Shown here: piece after piece, positions 36,066-45,600 of the stretch
Numbering within the stretch: position 1 is the stretch's first letter
How the letters are laid out: each line of letters begins with the position of its first letter
Source of the DNA: Flavobacterium kingsejongi
GTDB taxonomy: Bacteria > Bacteroidota > Bacteroidia > Flavobacteriales > Flavobacteriaceae
NCBI RefSeq assembly: GCF_003076475.1
Contig: NZ_CP020919.1
Coordinates: forward strand, 930,001-994,000
Length of the DNA: 64,000 bases
Direction: 5' to 3'
The notes under the pieces: model-generated
Told to the model about the DNA's origin: nothing
The model's input: only the letters and a program-made list of their open reading frames with translations
Databases searched by the model: none
Translations under genes and position numbers: made by a program

Positions 36066-38270
36066 TTATTTTTTATGGCCGATAAAGATAAATTCGGATC
36101 GGCGGTTCAGGGCATGCTCCGATTCGGCACAAGGCACATCATCGGTACATTGGTTAACGGTATGCTGTTCTCCATAACCGCGGCCACTCACCCGGTCATA
36201 ATCAATGCCGTGTTCCAGTATGTAATTCATCACACTGCTGGTACGCCTTTCGGAGAGGGCATCATTATAGGAAGAACGTCCCCTACTATCGGTATAAGAA
36301 CGGATATCAAGGCTTAATCTTGGATTATTCTTCAGGATCCGGATGACATTATCAAGCTGAACTACAGCCTCTTTGGTAATACGGGACTTATCGAATTCGA
36401 AATACACCGGATCGACATCAAATTCGCTATCGGTAAGGGTTCCTTCATACTCATTTGGATTATCGGAATTGGTTGCATTGGCTTGGTTATCCTTACTGCT
36501 ATTATTTCGGTCACTTCCGTTACTTTCCCCCTCTTCATTGAGGCCTCCGGCAGTATCTTCCGGGACATTCTCTCCCGCCAAAGCGAGGTCATGCCCATTT
36601 TCATCTGTAATAATTCCGGTTACATTTTTTTCCCGGTGTATGAACCCCTTGACAAAAGGATGGTTTCCGTCACTGTCCTTAACTTCATTTTTAGTTATGG
36701 CTTTGAGGTTGTTTTGATAATCGGGGTCGGGTTCCAGTTCTACATTGAGCCGGACCATTTGGTTGTCATCGGCAGCCGTATTGCCTACTACCAATTTTGA
36801 AATGAGGAATCCCGGGTTTTCATAACGGAGCATATAGCGCCCGCGGGGTAATTTGACTAAATATTCGCCATTGGCATCGGTAAAAAATTCGTCTACCAAA
36901 TTCCCCTCTTCATCATAGGCGGTGATTTTGGTAATTCCTGTTATCAGTTTCTGGTCATGATCCTGTAAGGTTCCAAAGAGAATCATCTCGTTGGTACTGA
37001 TGGCTTCCTGGTCTACCGGAAAAACAGTAAACACGGCATCATTCCCAAAACGGTTACTGGCCACATAGCCCTGGTTATTTTCGGGATCCATGACAAATGT
37101 AAAATCATCCTGGGTAGAATTGATGGGTTTTCCCATATTCAGTATGGCAAAAACACCGTCGCTATCGACACGTGCTTCATAGACATCAAGCCCTCCCAAC
37201 CCGGCATGGCCGTCGGAAGAGAAATAGAGTGTCCCGTCCGGTCCTACATACGGGAAGGATTCGCGTCCGGGGGTATTAATTTCATTGCCCAGGGATACGA
37301 CTTCGCCAAAAGTGCCGTCATCGTTTATCGCTACACGATAGAGATCGGTAAGCCCTAGGGAACCGGGACGGTCGGAGGCAAAGATGAGTGTTTTTTCATC
37401 CTTGCTGAGTGTGGGATGGGCATTCGAAAATGACGCGCTATTAAATGGCAATTCCTGTAGGGAATCCCACAGGCCTTCGGCATTGATCGTTGCCCGGTAA
37501 ATTTTGAGCTGATTTGTTTTCTCGGTATCCCTCCGCTTTTTGTTATAGCGCCTGCCACTTCGGGTAAAGTACATGGTTTTGCCATCCCGCGTAAAAGCAG
37601 GGGTTGACTCATGGTATTTGGACTGTTCGGTTTTCTCGAGTATTTTGGAAGCGATCAGGTCGCCATTATCGGCTATGGTCGCATTGAAAAGTTTAAAAAA
37701 GGGCTTATTGCTCCAGCGGTCGATCTGGGCAGTAGCATCTACAGCACGTGCGGAGGTATAGATCACGGCCCGGTCTTTATAAAAGGCGACACCATAATCT
37801 GAACTTCCGGAATTAAGGCTCACGGGGCGCAGCGTATAACGTCCCGAAAGCTTTTCGATGGCTTCGAGGTTGGTCATGGTATTGAGGCTATCGCAGGCAG
37901 CACCGGTACAGTGCTTATTAACGGATTCCAAAACACCTGCAGCGGCATCATAATCTCCTGCGGCCCGCAGGCATTGCCCATACCGGAAGAGGTGAACCGG
38001 ATCGATGGCCGTTTCATTTTGCATGCCATGCATGAGAGTGTACCATTTCAGGGCTTCGGGCATATTGCCGTTCAGGTAGTAAATATCGCCCAGCCGGGTA
38101 TAGGCTAAGGCAGACCGGTAGCCTTTATCCACAAATTTCGTATACAATTCTCCCGCTTCGACATAGGCAAACTGGTCATATTTTTTGTTGGCCTTATGGA
38201 GGTCCTTTTGCTGGGAGTAGGTGTGAAAGGACAAAACGGCAAAAGTTAAAAGCGTAAAGTATACCTTCAT
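36066..38270 (-). CDS. OmpA-family protein with TPR and beta-propeller repeats
   Basis: A 734-residue protein with a signal peptide (YFTLLTFAVLSFHTYSQ). An N-terminal TPR-like region comes first (about 22-140). PD40/WD40-like propeller repeats follow (ESTPAFTRDGKTMYFTRSG, HPTLSKDEKTLIFASDRPG, SFPYVGPDGTLYFSSDGH), then a carboxypeptidase-regulatory-like beta domain (AYDEEGNLVDEFFTDANGEY). A low-complexity acidic Asn/Asp/Ser linker leads to a C-terminal OmpA peptidoglycan-binding domain (VYFEFDKSRIT, YNDALSERRTSSVMNYI, NRRSEFIFI). It follows porP by 15 bp. Such OmpA/PorP pairs serve T9SS surface proteins with type B sorting domains, here most likely the 31310-32548 product. Confidence 0.92.
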   Translation of the reverse strand: MKVYFTLLTFAVLSFHTYSQQKDLHKANKKYDQFAYVEAGELYTKFVDKGYRSALAYTRLGDIYYLNGNMPEALKWYTLMHGMQNETAIDPVHLFRYGQCLRAAGDYDAAAGVLESVNKHCTGAACDSLNTMTNLEAIEKLSGRYTLRPVSLNSGSSDYGVAFYKDRAVIYTSARAVDATAQIDRWSNKPFFKLFNATIADNGDLIASKILEKTEQSKYHESTPAFTRDGKTMYFTRSGRRYNKKRRDTEKTNQLKIYRATINAEGLWDSLQELPFNSASFSNAHPTLSKDEKTLIFASDRPGSLGLTDLYRVAINDDGTFGEVVSLGNEINTPGRESFPYVGPDGTLYFSSDGHAGLGGLDVYEARVDSDGVFAILNMGKPINSTQDDFTFVMDPENNQGYVASNRFGNDAVFTVFPVDQEAISTNEMILFGTLQDHDQKLITGITKITAYDEEGNLVDEFFTDANGEYLVKLPRGRYMLRYENPGFLISKLVVGNTAADDNQMVRLNVELEPDPDYQNNLKAITKNEVKDSDGNHPFVKGFIHREKNVTGIITDENGHDLALAGENVPEDTAGGLNEEGESNGSDRNNSSKDNQANATNSDNPNEYEGTLTDSEFDVDPVYFEFDKSRITKEAVVQLDNVIRILKNNPRLSLDIRSYTDSRGRSSYNDALSERRTSSVMNYILEHGIDYDRVSGRGYGEQHTVNQCTDDVPCAESEHALNRRSEFIFIGHKK

Positions 38271-38285
38271 AGATTGTTTTTTAAG

Positions 38286-39203
38286 TTAGAAGAATCGGGG
38301 ATTAACGTATCGATTTGTGTTTTTGGAGAAGAGGTCAAATCGAATGAATATTTCATGGGAACCGGAGTTGTAATTCCCCAGCTTGTTTGTATCAAAATCA
38401 TAACTGTAGCCAATTTGCAGGTCTTCGCTAATCTGGAAACCCGCCAGGGCGCTAATAGCGGCATCCCAACGGTAGGAGGCACCCAGGGTAACCATGTCGC
38501 TGATCAGGAAATTGGCCGACACATCGATGGACAAAGGTGCTCCCGATATGGCGCGGATCATGGTAGCCGGCTTGAATTTCAACTCGGGGTTGATTTCAAA
38601 CACATAACCGGCAACACCATAAAACTGGGGTTTGCTGGCCGTAAAACTGCTGGCCACGTCATCATAAAATTTGGTATTCAGGATATATGGTACCGATAGC
38701 CCCACATACCATTCTTCGGTATGTACAAATAGGCCTACCCCAACATTGGGAGAAAAGCGGTTCAGTGAGCCTGTTAAGGAGGTATCCCCACCGTGCTCTA
38801 TATTTAATTTATTAAAATCAACCTGAAGTTGCCTTCCCCCGGCAGAAACACCAAAGGAGTACTTTACATCATTATCATAATCGACGATCGTATAACTGGC
38901 ATTGATCATTGCGGTAGTTTCTTTGGACGGCCCAATCTGGTCATTAAAGATATTGACACCAAGACCGCCGTACTCGCCTAAGGGGCTTTGCCCTGAAAAG
39001 GATATGGTTTGTGGTGCGCCATCCAGCCCTACCCATTGGGTACGATAGGAAGCCAAAGCGCTCATCACGCCTCCTGTTCCGGCATATCCGGGGTTGAATG
39101 CCATAGGGTTGTACATGTATTGTGAAAATTGGGGTTGGTTTTGCGCCTGGGCACTGTTTAATCCCAGGACTGCTACAATAAAACCGATTGCTATCTTCTT
39201 CAT
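38286..39203 (-). CDS. PorP/SprF-family T9SS outer-membrane protein
   Basis: A 305-residue beta-barrel. I place the start at 39203 (MKKIAIGFIVAVLGLNSAQA); the longer frame to 39236 adds 11 residues before the signal peptide. Family signatures are QPQFSQYMYNPMAFNPGYAG, SYRTQWVGLDGAPQT, GVNIFNDQIGP and a C-terminal GSHEIFIRFDLF. PorP/SprF-type proteins support secretion and attachment of cargo with type B sorting domains. It forms an operon with the downstream OmpA gene and is convergent with the fibre operon. Confidence 0.93.
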   Translation of the reverse strand: MKKIAIGFIVAVLGLNSAQAQNQPQFSQYMYNPMAFNPGYAGTGGVMSALASYRTQWVGLDGAPQTISFSGQSPLGEYGGLGVNIFNDQIGPSKETTAMINASYTIVDYDNDVKYSFGVSAGGRQLQVDFNKLNIEHGGDTSLTGSLNRFSPNVGVGLFVHTEEWYVGLSVPYILNTKFYDDVASSFTASKPQFYGVAGYVFEINPELKFKPATMIRAISGAPLSIDVSANFLISDMVTLGASYRWDAAISALAGFQISEDLQIGYSYDFDTNKLGNYNSGSHEIFIRFDLFSKNTNRYVNPRFF

Positions 39204-39802
39204 TTCGTTTAGTTTCCGGAATACGGATGTCCGCATTCGCTAATTGTCATTAATTCATTTAAATAGTCAGTAATTCCAACTACCAGAGGCGGTATGATCT
39301 TTTTGATTACTGTAAAATAGGAGGCGATATTCTATACTATGCAGCACTGCGATGCTTGCCCCCCTACAGAAAAGGGTATAAAAATCAAACACTACCCAAC
39401 CCAATTAGGGCTGTTACTGGTAATATTGGGGCAAAATTACTCCTTGGAGAACGTACCGATTACCCCAATACGTCATTATAATATCAGAATAGGACAATTC
39501 GTACCCATAATCGGTTGATTATAAACAATCCCATCCCTTTTATTGCAGGAATAGATTGCATAAGGGCCACTAAGCAACTGTAAATGTGTAGTCTAATTAC
39601 ACAGGATCCTGAAACAACCGGAACGTACTCCAATTTTTAAAATCGCAAAATGGCACGAATGAATCCGGTGTTTAGCAGCAAGACGCTATTTTTTACAAGT
39701 CCGGTACGGCTCCCGTTCTCATAGGCCGGATGGAATGTTTAAAATAGTCTTAATGGAACCATTTTTTAATAACTTTTCTTTTTTTAATAGGGATAAAAAA
39801 GA
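39204..39802. other. Long divergent intergenic region
   Basis: About 600 bp between divergent porP and hmuT. On the minus strand TAATTTTG (39439-39432) matches a -7 box for porP without a convincing -33 partner. I see no RNA gene, repeat or ORF that I can support in the rest. Confidence 0.4.
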
Positions 39803-39831
39803 TAGATTTGCACTTATTTAGATTGAATAAA
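39803..39831 (+). promoter_or_regulatory. hmuT promoter with candidate iron-responsive operator
   Basis: TAGATTTG (39803-39810) is an exact -7 match. Five bases later comes ATTTAGATTGAATAAA (39816-39831), which resembles the boxes after the -7 elements of sufA and the TonB receptor. It would overlap the transcription start. A TTG at 39808 therefore cannot be the hmuT start, which favours the ATG at 39850. Confidence 0.5.
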
Positions 39832-39849
39832 AACAATTACCGACTACTT

Positions 39850-40731
39850 ATGAAAAAAATAACCCGCATTATTGCCGTGACGCTCCTGATAACGGCCTTT
39901 ACAGCTTGTAAAAAAGAGGACGCTAAACCTGTTGAAACACCGGTAACGGAAGTTGCTGCTCCGGCTCATAAAATTGTATCGCTTAACGGTGCTATTACAG
40001 AAATTGTAAGTGCCCTGGGCCATGAAAAAGAATTAGTAGGTGTGGATGTAACGTCGACTTACCCGGAATCGGTAAAACAAACTGCAAAAGATTTAGGGCA
40101 TGTGAGTTCTATCTCAATCGAATCGGTAATTGCCTTACAGCCTACCATGATATTGGCTACTGCCAAAGACCTTACACCGGATTTGATTGCAAAAATTAAA
40201 AGTGCGGGAATCGAAGCTCACATCTTCGAACAAACCGTTTCGGAAACCGGAACAAAAGAACTGATCAAAGAAGTAGCAGCTGTATTACACAACACAGAAT
40301 ACAAAGCGCTACAAGATAAAATAGACACTGACCTTAAAGGGGTACAGGCGTTAAAAACAAAACCTAAAGTATTATTCATCTACGCTCGTGGCGCTGGTAC
40401 CCTAATGGTAGCTGGAAAAAATACACCGGTAGAAAAAATGATCGCTTTGGCGGGTGGTGAAAATGCAACCCTTTCATTTGAAGACTACAAGCCTTTAACT
40501 CCGGAAGCGGTAATCCAAGGAAATCCTGATGCGATCCTAATGTTTACTTCTGGTTTAGGAAGCCTTGGCGGACCTGCGGGTGTGCTGAAAATCCCTGGAA
40601 TTGACAAAACTAAAGCAGGAAAAAACAAAAGAATTATTGCAATGGACGGTGGATTACTTTCTGGTTTCGGACCACGTTTGGGAGAAGCTGCAAAAGAATT
40701 GAATACACTGTTACTTGAAAATGCAAAATAA
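39850..40731 (+). CDS. hmuT: Haem ABC transporter substrate-binding lipoprotein HmuT
   Basis: A 293-residue lipoprotein (lipobox TAFTAC) of the periplasmic-binding type III fold used for haem and siderophores. Motifs are KIVSLNGAITEIVSALG, LVGVDVTSTYPESV and VLFIYARGAGTLMVAGKNTP. It would carry haem from the outer membrane to HmuU. The frame extends to a TTG at 39808, inside the predicted promoter, so I start at 39850. The stop overlaps the hmuU start. First gene of hmuTUVS. Confidence 0.92.
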   Translation: MKKITRIIAVTLLITAFTACKKEDAKPVETPVTEVAAPAHKIVSLNGAITEIVSALGHEKELVGVDVTSTYPESVKQTAKDLGHVSSISIESVIALQPTMILATAKDLTPDLIAKIKSAGIEAHIFEQTVSETGTKELIKEVAAVLHNTEYKALQDKIDTDLKGVQALKTKPKVLFIYARGAGTLMVAGKNTPVEKMIALAGGENATLSFEDYKPLTPEAVIQGNPDAILMFTSGLGSLGGPAGVLKIPGIDKTKAGKNKRIIAMDGGLLSGFGPRLGEAAKELNTLLLENAK

Positions 40732-41755
40732 ATTACCATTATATCTTATTCTGAGCTTATTACTGCTGGTTGTACTGGCAGTAATTTCCTTATATATGGG
40801 GGTTTATGAATTTGAAAAACACAGCGTTGCCGAAATTATTGCTACCGTTTTCAATCCCAACACCGCGATTCCCGAAAGTGATCGGTTTGTGTTGCTGGAA
40901 TTGCGATTGCCAAGAATTGTTATGGCCATCCTAATCGGTAGCGCCCTGGCCGTTTCCGGAACCTGCCTTCAGGGTATGTTCAAGAATCCACTGGCCACCC
41001 CCGATTTGATTGGGATCACGGCAGGGTCTACCCTGTTTGCTGCCATCACAATCGTATTGGGAAGTTCGTTTAAAAAATACATTCCGGAAGTGCTGCACTA
41101 CTCTATCCTGAGTATTGCGGCCTTTATCGGGGCATTAATCGCCATGACGTTCATTTACCGGATTTCCACCTCAAAAGGGAAAACCAATGTCATCATTATG
41201 TTGCTTTCCGGAGTTGCCATTACGGCACTCACCCGTGCAGTAACGGGATTCCTGACCTATTTATCTACCGATGAAGAGCTTAGGGACCTTACTTTTTGGG
41301 AAATGGGTAGCTTGGGTGCTGCTTCCTGGACGAAAAACGGTATTTTAGCCGTCGTTATAGCCGTAGCCTACAGCTTCCTGATCACCAAAGGGAAAGCCCT
41401 GAATGCCATGATGCTGGGAGAACGGGATGCACAACACCTGGGGATTCCAGTCGAGAAGGTAAAGAAGAGAATTGTAATCCTGACCGCCTTAATGGTGGGA
41501 ACCTCGGTAGCCTTTGCAGGAACCATTGGTTTTGTAGGACTTATTATTCCGTACATATTGCGTTTGATTTTTAAATCGAACTATCATATTATATTGCCGC
41601 TTTCTGCGGTACTGGGTAGTATTTTACTGCTCACGGCAGATACAATAAGCCGTACACTGGTAGCTCCATCGGAGATTCCAATAGGGATATTGACTGCTTT
41701 TATGGGGGCTCCAATTTTTATAGCCATCCTAATACATTATAAAAAATCCATGTAG
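40721..41755 (+). CDS. hmuU: Haem ABC transporter permease HmuU
   Basis: A 344-residue FecCD-family permease with about ten membrane segments. Family motifs are LRLPRIVMAILIGSALAVSG, FKNPLATPDLIGITAGS, LGAASWTKN and AGTIGFVGLIIPYILRLIF. The ATG at 40721 overlaps the end of hmuT by 11 bp; a TTG at 40715 is possible but less likely. It is followed two bases later by hmuV, a tightly packed operon. Confidence 0.94.
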   Translation: MQNKLPLYLILSLLLLVVLAVISLYMGVYEFEKHSVAEIIATVFNPNTAIPESDRFVLLELRLPRIVMAILIGSALAVSGTCLQGMFKNPLATPDLIGITAGSTLFAAITIVLGSSFKKYIPEVLHYSILSIAAFIGALIAMTFIYRISTSKGKTNVIIMLLSGVAITALTRAVTGFLTYLSTDEELRDLTFWEMGSLGAASWTKNGILAVVIAVAYSFLITKGKALNAMMLGERDAQHLGIPVEKVKKRIVILTALMVGTSVAFAGTIGFVGLIIPYILRLIFKSNYHIILPLSAVLGSILLLTADTISRTLVAPSEIPIGILTAFMGAPIFIAILIHYKKSM

Positions 41756-41757
41756 CT

Positions 41758-42534
41758 ATGTTACAAGCGCACAAAATATCGTATGCCCACAAAAAAGTCC
41801 CTATACTCGACAGTATTGATGTTACCATCAATTACGGCGAATTATTGGTCATCGTTGGGCCTAATGGTGCAGGAAAATCTACGTTGCTCAGCTTTTTGGC
41901 CAACGAGATTAAGGGAGAGAAAGATGCGATCCATTTTAAGAAAAAAACTTTTACCAACTGGAATCCGAAAGACCTTTCCAAACATAAGGCTAAGTTTTCC
42001 CAACAAAACAGCAATGATATCCCACTCAGCGTGAAAGATGTCGTGATGATGGGACGTTACCCTTATTTTAATTCCAATCCGCATCCCGAAGATATCACGG
42101 CTACCGAGCATGCCATGCAGGAAACTGATATCCTTAACATGCAGCACCGGGATTACAATTCGCTTTCGGGAGGTGAGAAACAACGGGTACACCTTGCCCG
42201 GGTGCTTACGCAGCTGGACAATGATGTGATGCACAAGTTGGTTTTTCTCGATGAGCCGCTGAATAACTTAGACGTCTCGCACCAGCATAAAATACTGAAT
42301 ACGCTTAAAAAATTTACAGAAAGGGGCAATACAGCCGTCGTCGTATTACATGACCTGAATCTGGCAGCACAATTTGCCGATTCTGTACTGCTCATGCAAA
42401 AAGGAAAAATTGTCGCACACGATATCCCCGATCAGGTATTTACCCGGGAAATCATCAGTAAAGTCTATAATTTTCCCTGCACGATCTGTGCCAACCCAGT
42501 TAATAACAATCCAATAATAATATTCGGAACTTAA
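41758..42534 (+). CDS. hmuV: Haem ABC transporter ATP-binding protein HmuV
   Basis: A 258-residue ABC ATPase. Walker A is VGPNGAGKSTLLSFL, the signature is LSGGEKQRVHLARVL, Walker B is KLVFLDEPLNNLD and the H-loop is VVVLHDLNLAAQ. The position directly after hmuU and the overall family fit to HmuV leave little doubt. It powers haem import with HmuU. Confidence 0.95.
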   Translation: MLQAHKISYAHKKVPILDSIDVTINYGELLVIVGPNGAGKSTLLSFLANEIKGEKDAIHFKKKTFTNWNPKDLSKHKAKFSQQNSNDIPLSVKDVVMMGRYPYFNSNPHPEDITATEHAMQETDILNMQHRDYNSLSGGEKQRVHLARVLTQLDNDVMHKLVFLDEPLNNLDVSHQHKILNTLKKFTERGNTAVVVLHDLNLAAQFADSVLLMQKGKIVAHDIPDQVFTREIISKVYNFPCTICANPVNNNPIIIFGT

Positions 42535-42544
42535 TTTCAATACT

Positions 42545-43582
42545 ATGAGTACACTAACAAATGATCTAAAAGGACAGTGGGAATCACTAAAAGCTGAGAA
42601 TCCACATTTGAGAATCCGTAATGCTGCAGAAAAACTGGGCGTTAGCGAGGCTGAACTTCTGGCTACACAAACAGGAGAAAATGTTATCAGGCTGAAAAAT
42701 GAATTTCCACAAATACTTTTACAGGTAGAGAAGTTAGGAAAAGTAATGGGCCTTACCCGCAATGACGAGTGTGTACACGAACGTAAAGGTGTATATACCA
42801 ATGGTGAATTCAACTCGCCTCATGTTGGTTTATTTGTAAACGAAGACATCGACATGCGTGTGTTCATCGGACACTGGGCAAAAGGATATGCTGTATCGGA
42901 GAAATCAGAACACGGAGACCGCAAAAGCCTTCAATTCTTCGGAAAAGACGGTCTTGCAATCCACAAAATATACCTGACCAAAGATAGCGACGAAGCTGCT
43001 TTTGATGCTTTGGTAGCAGAATTCAAATCAGACAACCAGGAGCCAACAGAAACGGTAGTAGCTGTTCCTTTAAACTTAGACGAGAAACCGGATTCAGAAA
43101 TTGACTTAGAAGGATTCCAGGCTGCCTGGACCGGACTAAAAGATACACATGAATTCTTCGCTATGCTAAAGAAATTTGGCGTAACCAGAACACAGGCTTT
43201 ACGTCTTGCTCCTAACGAAGAAATGGCACGTAAAGTAGACAACCTTACAGTAGTTAAAATCCTGGAAGGTGCTGCAGCAGAAAAATTCCCAATTATGGTT
43301 TTCGTAGGAAACCGCGGCAATATCCAGATCCACACCGGACTGGTACGTAAAACAATGTGGCATAATGAGTGGTTCAATGTAATGGATCCCGATTTTAACC
43401 TGCACTTGGATACGACCAAAATCGCACAAACCTGGATCGTAAGAAAACCAACGGAAGATGGTGTGGTTACTGCTATTGAAGTATTCAACGAAATGGGTGA
43501 AATCATCGTACAACTATTCGGAAAAAGAAAACCAGGAATTCCAGAATTGGAAGAATGGAGAACACTTGTGGCTTCTATCTAA
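42545..43582 (+). CDS. hmuS: Cytoplasmic haem-handling protein HmuS/HemS
   Basis: A 345-residue protein of two HemS/ChuX-like halves, about residues 1-170 and 180-345. This is visible from the paired segments HVGLFVNEDIDMRVFIGHW and NIQIHTGLVRKTMWHNEW, and KSLQFFGKDGLAIHKIYL against TAIEVFNEMGEIIVQLFG. Family members bind imported haem and transfer or degrade it to release iron. It lies 10 bp after hmuV and closes the operon. The hairpin that follows at 43621 belongs to the end of an IS1182 element. Confidence 0.93.
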   Translation: MSTLTNDLKGQWESLKAENPHLRIRNAAEKLGVSEAELLATQTGENVIRLKNEFPQILLQVEKLGKVMGLTRNDECVHERKGVYTNGEFNSPHVGLFVNEDIDMRVFIGHWAKGYAVSEKSEHGDRKSLQFFGKDGLAIHKIYLTKDSDEAAFDALVAEFKSDNQEPTETVVAVPLNLDEKPDSEIDLEGFQAAWTGLKDTHEFFAMLKKFGVTRTQALRLAPNEEMARKVDNLTVVKILEGAAAEKFPIMVFVGNRGNIQIHTGLVRKTMWHNEWFNVMDPDFNLHLDTTKIAQTWIVRKPTEDGVVTAIEVFNEMGEIIVQLFGKRKPGIPELEEWRTLVASI

Positions 43583-43620
43583 TCAGAATCCCCTGAAATA
43601 GTTTATCAAAACGAGAGGAA

Positions 43621-43653
43621 GCCGTCTCAAAACAAATTTTGAGACGGTTTTTT
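43621..43653 (+). terminator. Hairpin terminator at the left IS1182 end, downstream of hmuS
   Basis: CCGTCTCAAAA pairs with TTTTGAGACGG around a short loop, followed by TTTTTTT. It is 39 bp after the hmuS stop and would end the haem operon. Because it coincides with the IS end, the terminator is probably supplied by the element. Confidence 0.8.
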
Positions 43654-43712
43654 TATTTGATACAATTTTGGATTTTAACTATCTAGATTTTAACGGGAGT
43701 AAAAAATTGCCT

Positions 43713-45251
43713 TTATGCTGCAATTTTCTTTCTTAAGTTGTGACCTAAAGCCATTAATCCGAATTCTAATTCTACTTTTTGAAGTCCTTTTAAAGAAAAC
43801 CGTCTAAAACCGTTATTATGCTTGAGTTGAGCGAATACAGGCTCTACATCGGCAGAGCGTTGCTTTCTTCTTTGTATTCCTATTTCACTTAGTAGTAATT
43901 CCCTTGCTTGTTGTTTATGTCTTTCAAGGTTGTGGTTTCGCTCGATGCTTCTGTTTCCCTGAGCTTTAAAACATTGACCTCGAAGTGAACAGCCTTCACA
44001 GTTTTTGGCCTGATAATGCGATAAGGTTTGGGTGTATCCTGTAGTTGTTGTTTTCTGGTTTTGATATGTTTTATGCATTTTTTGTCCCATTGGACATACA
44101 TAATAGTCTTCTTCTGGATTGTAATAGAGATTTTCCTTGCTAAAAGCCTTGTGTTTCTTTTGGTAGTTTTGATCTTGTTCTTTTTCAAAAGTATTATACT
44201 TCACAAAAGCTTTGAGTTTCTTCTGTTTCAGATAATCGTAGTTTTCTTCACTTCCATAACCTGCGTCAGTAGTTATTTCTTTTATCTTTTTAAATACTTT
44301 TTTACCAAAGGTTTGTTCCAAATTTTCTAAATGAGGCTGGAGTGTTTTAGTATCGGTCGGATTTTGGTGGATGGTATAATGAACAATGATCTGATTTTGT
44401 GTAGATATTTGAGTATTATAAGCTGGTTTGAGCTGTCCGTTTAACATATGGTCTTCTTTCATGCGCATAAAAGTAGCCTGGGTGTCAGTTTTGCTGTAAC
44501 TGTTTCTTTCTCCCAGAATAGCTTCTTGCTTTTCATACTTTTCAAGATTGGAAGTAAAATTATTTTTTATGTAGCGTAATTTAGCTTTTGCTTTAGAACT
44601 GGTCTTTTCATTACCAGAGAGTTTGGCATCTATTTTAGCTACAGTTTTCTCAATTACCTCTTTGCTGATTTCTTTGAACTCTGTTGGTTCCGGGTTGGGG
44701 TCATCTTCATTGTCGATACTTTGGGCATAGTTCCATAATTCTTCCAACTGGGTGAGCATTTTTGCTTTATTGGTTTTTATGCTCTTACCCCACACAAAAG
44801 TGTACCTGCCGGCCTGAGCTTCTATTTTTGTTCCGTCGGTATAAATTTGTTTTAGATTCACCAGTCCTTCTGAGGCCAACATCAAAACTACCTGCTTGAA
44901 GATTTCTTTAAAACTCTCTTTTAGTTTATCACTTCTAAATCTATTAATTGTATTATGATCAACAATAGTCATAGAAGTAAGCCACATAAAATTGATATTC
45001 TCACGAAGTGCAAGTTCTATCTTTCTCGAAGAATAGATATTAGTCATATAAGCATACAACATCACTTTGAGTAACATCTTTGGATGATATCCAGGATTAC
45101 CTTCTTTACTGTACGCTTTTAAAAGAGGCTGGATATTAAGGGATTCCACAACTTGGTCAACTATTCGAACCGCATGTGTATGTGGAATTAAATCATCAAA
45201 CGAATAAGGTAGAAGCATCGTTTGTTGTTGGTTATAATGTTTGAATCTCAT
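43713..45251 (-). CDS. IS1182-family transposase
   Basis: A 512-residue IS4/IS1182-type DDE transposase. The N-terminal DUF772-like domain reads YSFDDLIPHTHAVRIVDQVV and GYHPKMLLKVMLYAYMTNIY. The core has LKQIYTDGTKIEAQAGRYTF, EITTDAGYGSEENYDYL and a cysteine-containing insert (NCEGCSLRGQCF). The C-terminal QRRKQRSADVEPVFAQLKHN supplies the glutamate. Full length and intact. Confidence 0.95.
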   Translation of the reverse strand: MRFKHYNQQQTMLLPYSFDDLIPHTHAVRIVDQVVESLNIQPLLKAYSKEGNPGYHPKMLLKVMLYAYMTNIYSSRKIELALRENINFMWLTSMTIVDHNTINRFRSDKLKESFKEIFKQVVLMLASEGLVNLKQIYTDGTKIEAQAGRYTFVWGKSIKTNKAKMLTQLEELWNYAQSIDNEDDPNPEPTEFKEISKEVIEKTVAKIDAKLSGNEKTSSKAKAKLRYIKNNFTSNLEKYEKQEAILGERNSYSKTDTQATFMRMKEDHMLNGQLKPAYNTQISTQNQIIVHYTIHQNPTDTKTLQPHLENLEQTFGKKVFKKIKEITTDAGYGSEENYDYLKQKKLKAFVKYNTFEKEQDQNYQKKHKAFSKENLYYNPEEDYYVCPMGQKMHKTYQNQKTTTTGYTQTLSHYQAKNCEGCSLRGQCFKAQGNRSIERNHNLERHKQQARELLLSEIGIQRRKQRSADVEPVFAQLKHNNGFRRFSLKGLQKVELEFGLMALGHNLRKKIAA

Positions 45252-45318
45252 ATATAATCAGCTGTTTATCACTGATTAAATTTACAAAATTGCATATAAA
45301 AATACAAACTAAAAAAAA

Positions 45319-45352
45319 AGAAGCTGACTCAGTTTTGAGACAGCTTCTTTTT
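45319..45352 (-). terminator. Hairpin at the right IS1182 end
   Basis: GAAGCTG and CTCA pair with TGAG and CAGCTTC (one A-A mismatch), flanked by A and T runs on both sides, so it can act in either direction. 45353-45550 beyond it holds no gene that I can support. Confidence 0.65.
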
Positions 45353-45550
45353 TATGCGGTACTGGCTCCTGCAAATTTGAAAACACTCCGTATATTTTCT
45401 TCTACCCTGATAACGTAAAATAAGGCTTTATAAAGGCCGGAAACCTACCGCCGTCGCCTCTTGCTCATTTTTAACATCCTCTTTGTGCTATGGGCTTATT
45501 TTGACCAAATAAAAGATCTTAGTATTCTATTCCCTGAGGCATTAATGCAA

Positions 45551-45578
45551 AAAACTCCAGAATGCTATTCCGGAGTTT
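45551..45578 (-). terminator. Terminator of the 155-residue membrane protein gene
   Basis: ACTCCAGAAT pairs with ATTCCGGAGT (one mismatch, 3-nt loop); on the minus strand a T-run follows, 23 bp after the stop. Confidence 0.72.
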
Positions 45579-45600
45579 CTAAAAATGTAATCTGATGTAA

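Larger units (their letters stand above)
43618..45347 (-). mobile_element. IS1182-family element, about 1.73 kb
   Basis: Inverted ends GAAGCCGTCTCAAAAC (43618-43633) and GTTTTGAGACAGCTTC (45332-45347) bound one transposase gene. I found no target duplication, so the exact ends are uncertain by a few bases. Each end also folds into a terminator-like hairpin. It separates hmuTUVS from the other haem genes. Confidence 0.8.

Noticed and set aside
39808..39849. TTG start for hmuT adding 14 residues
   Set aside because: It lies within the predicted -7 box, so the transcript would begin after it; the lipoprotein signal begins at the ATG of 39850.
43618..45347. Target duplication for the IS1182 element
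   Set aside because: Flanks (AACGAGAG at left, TTTTTTAT at right) show no convincing direct repeat, so I report the ends only from the inverted repeats.
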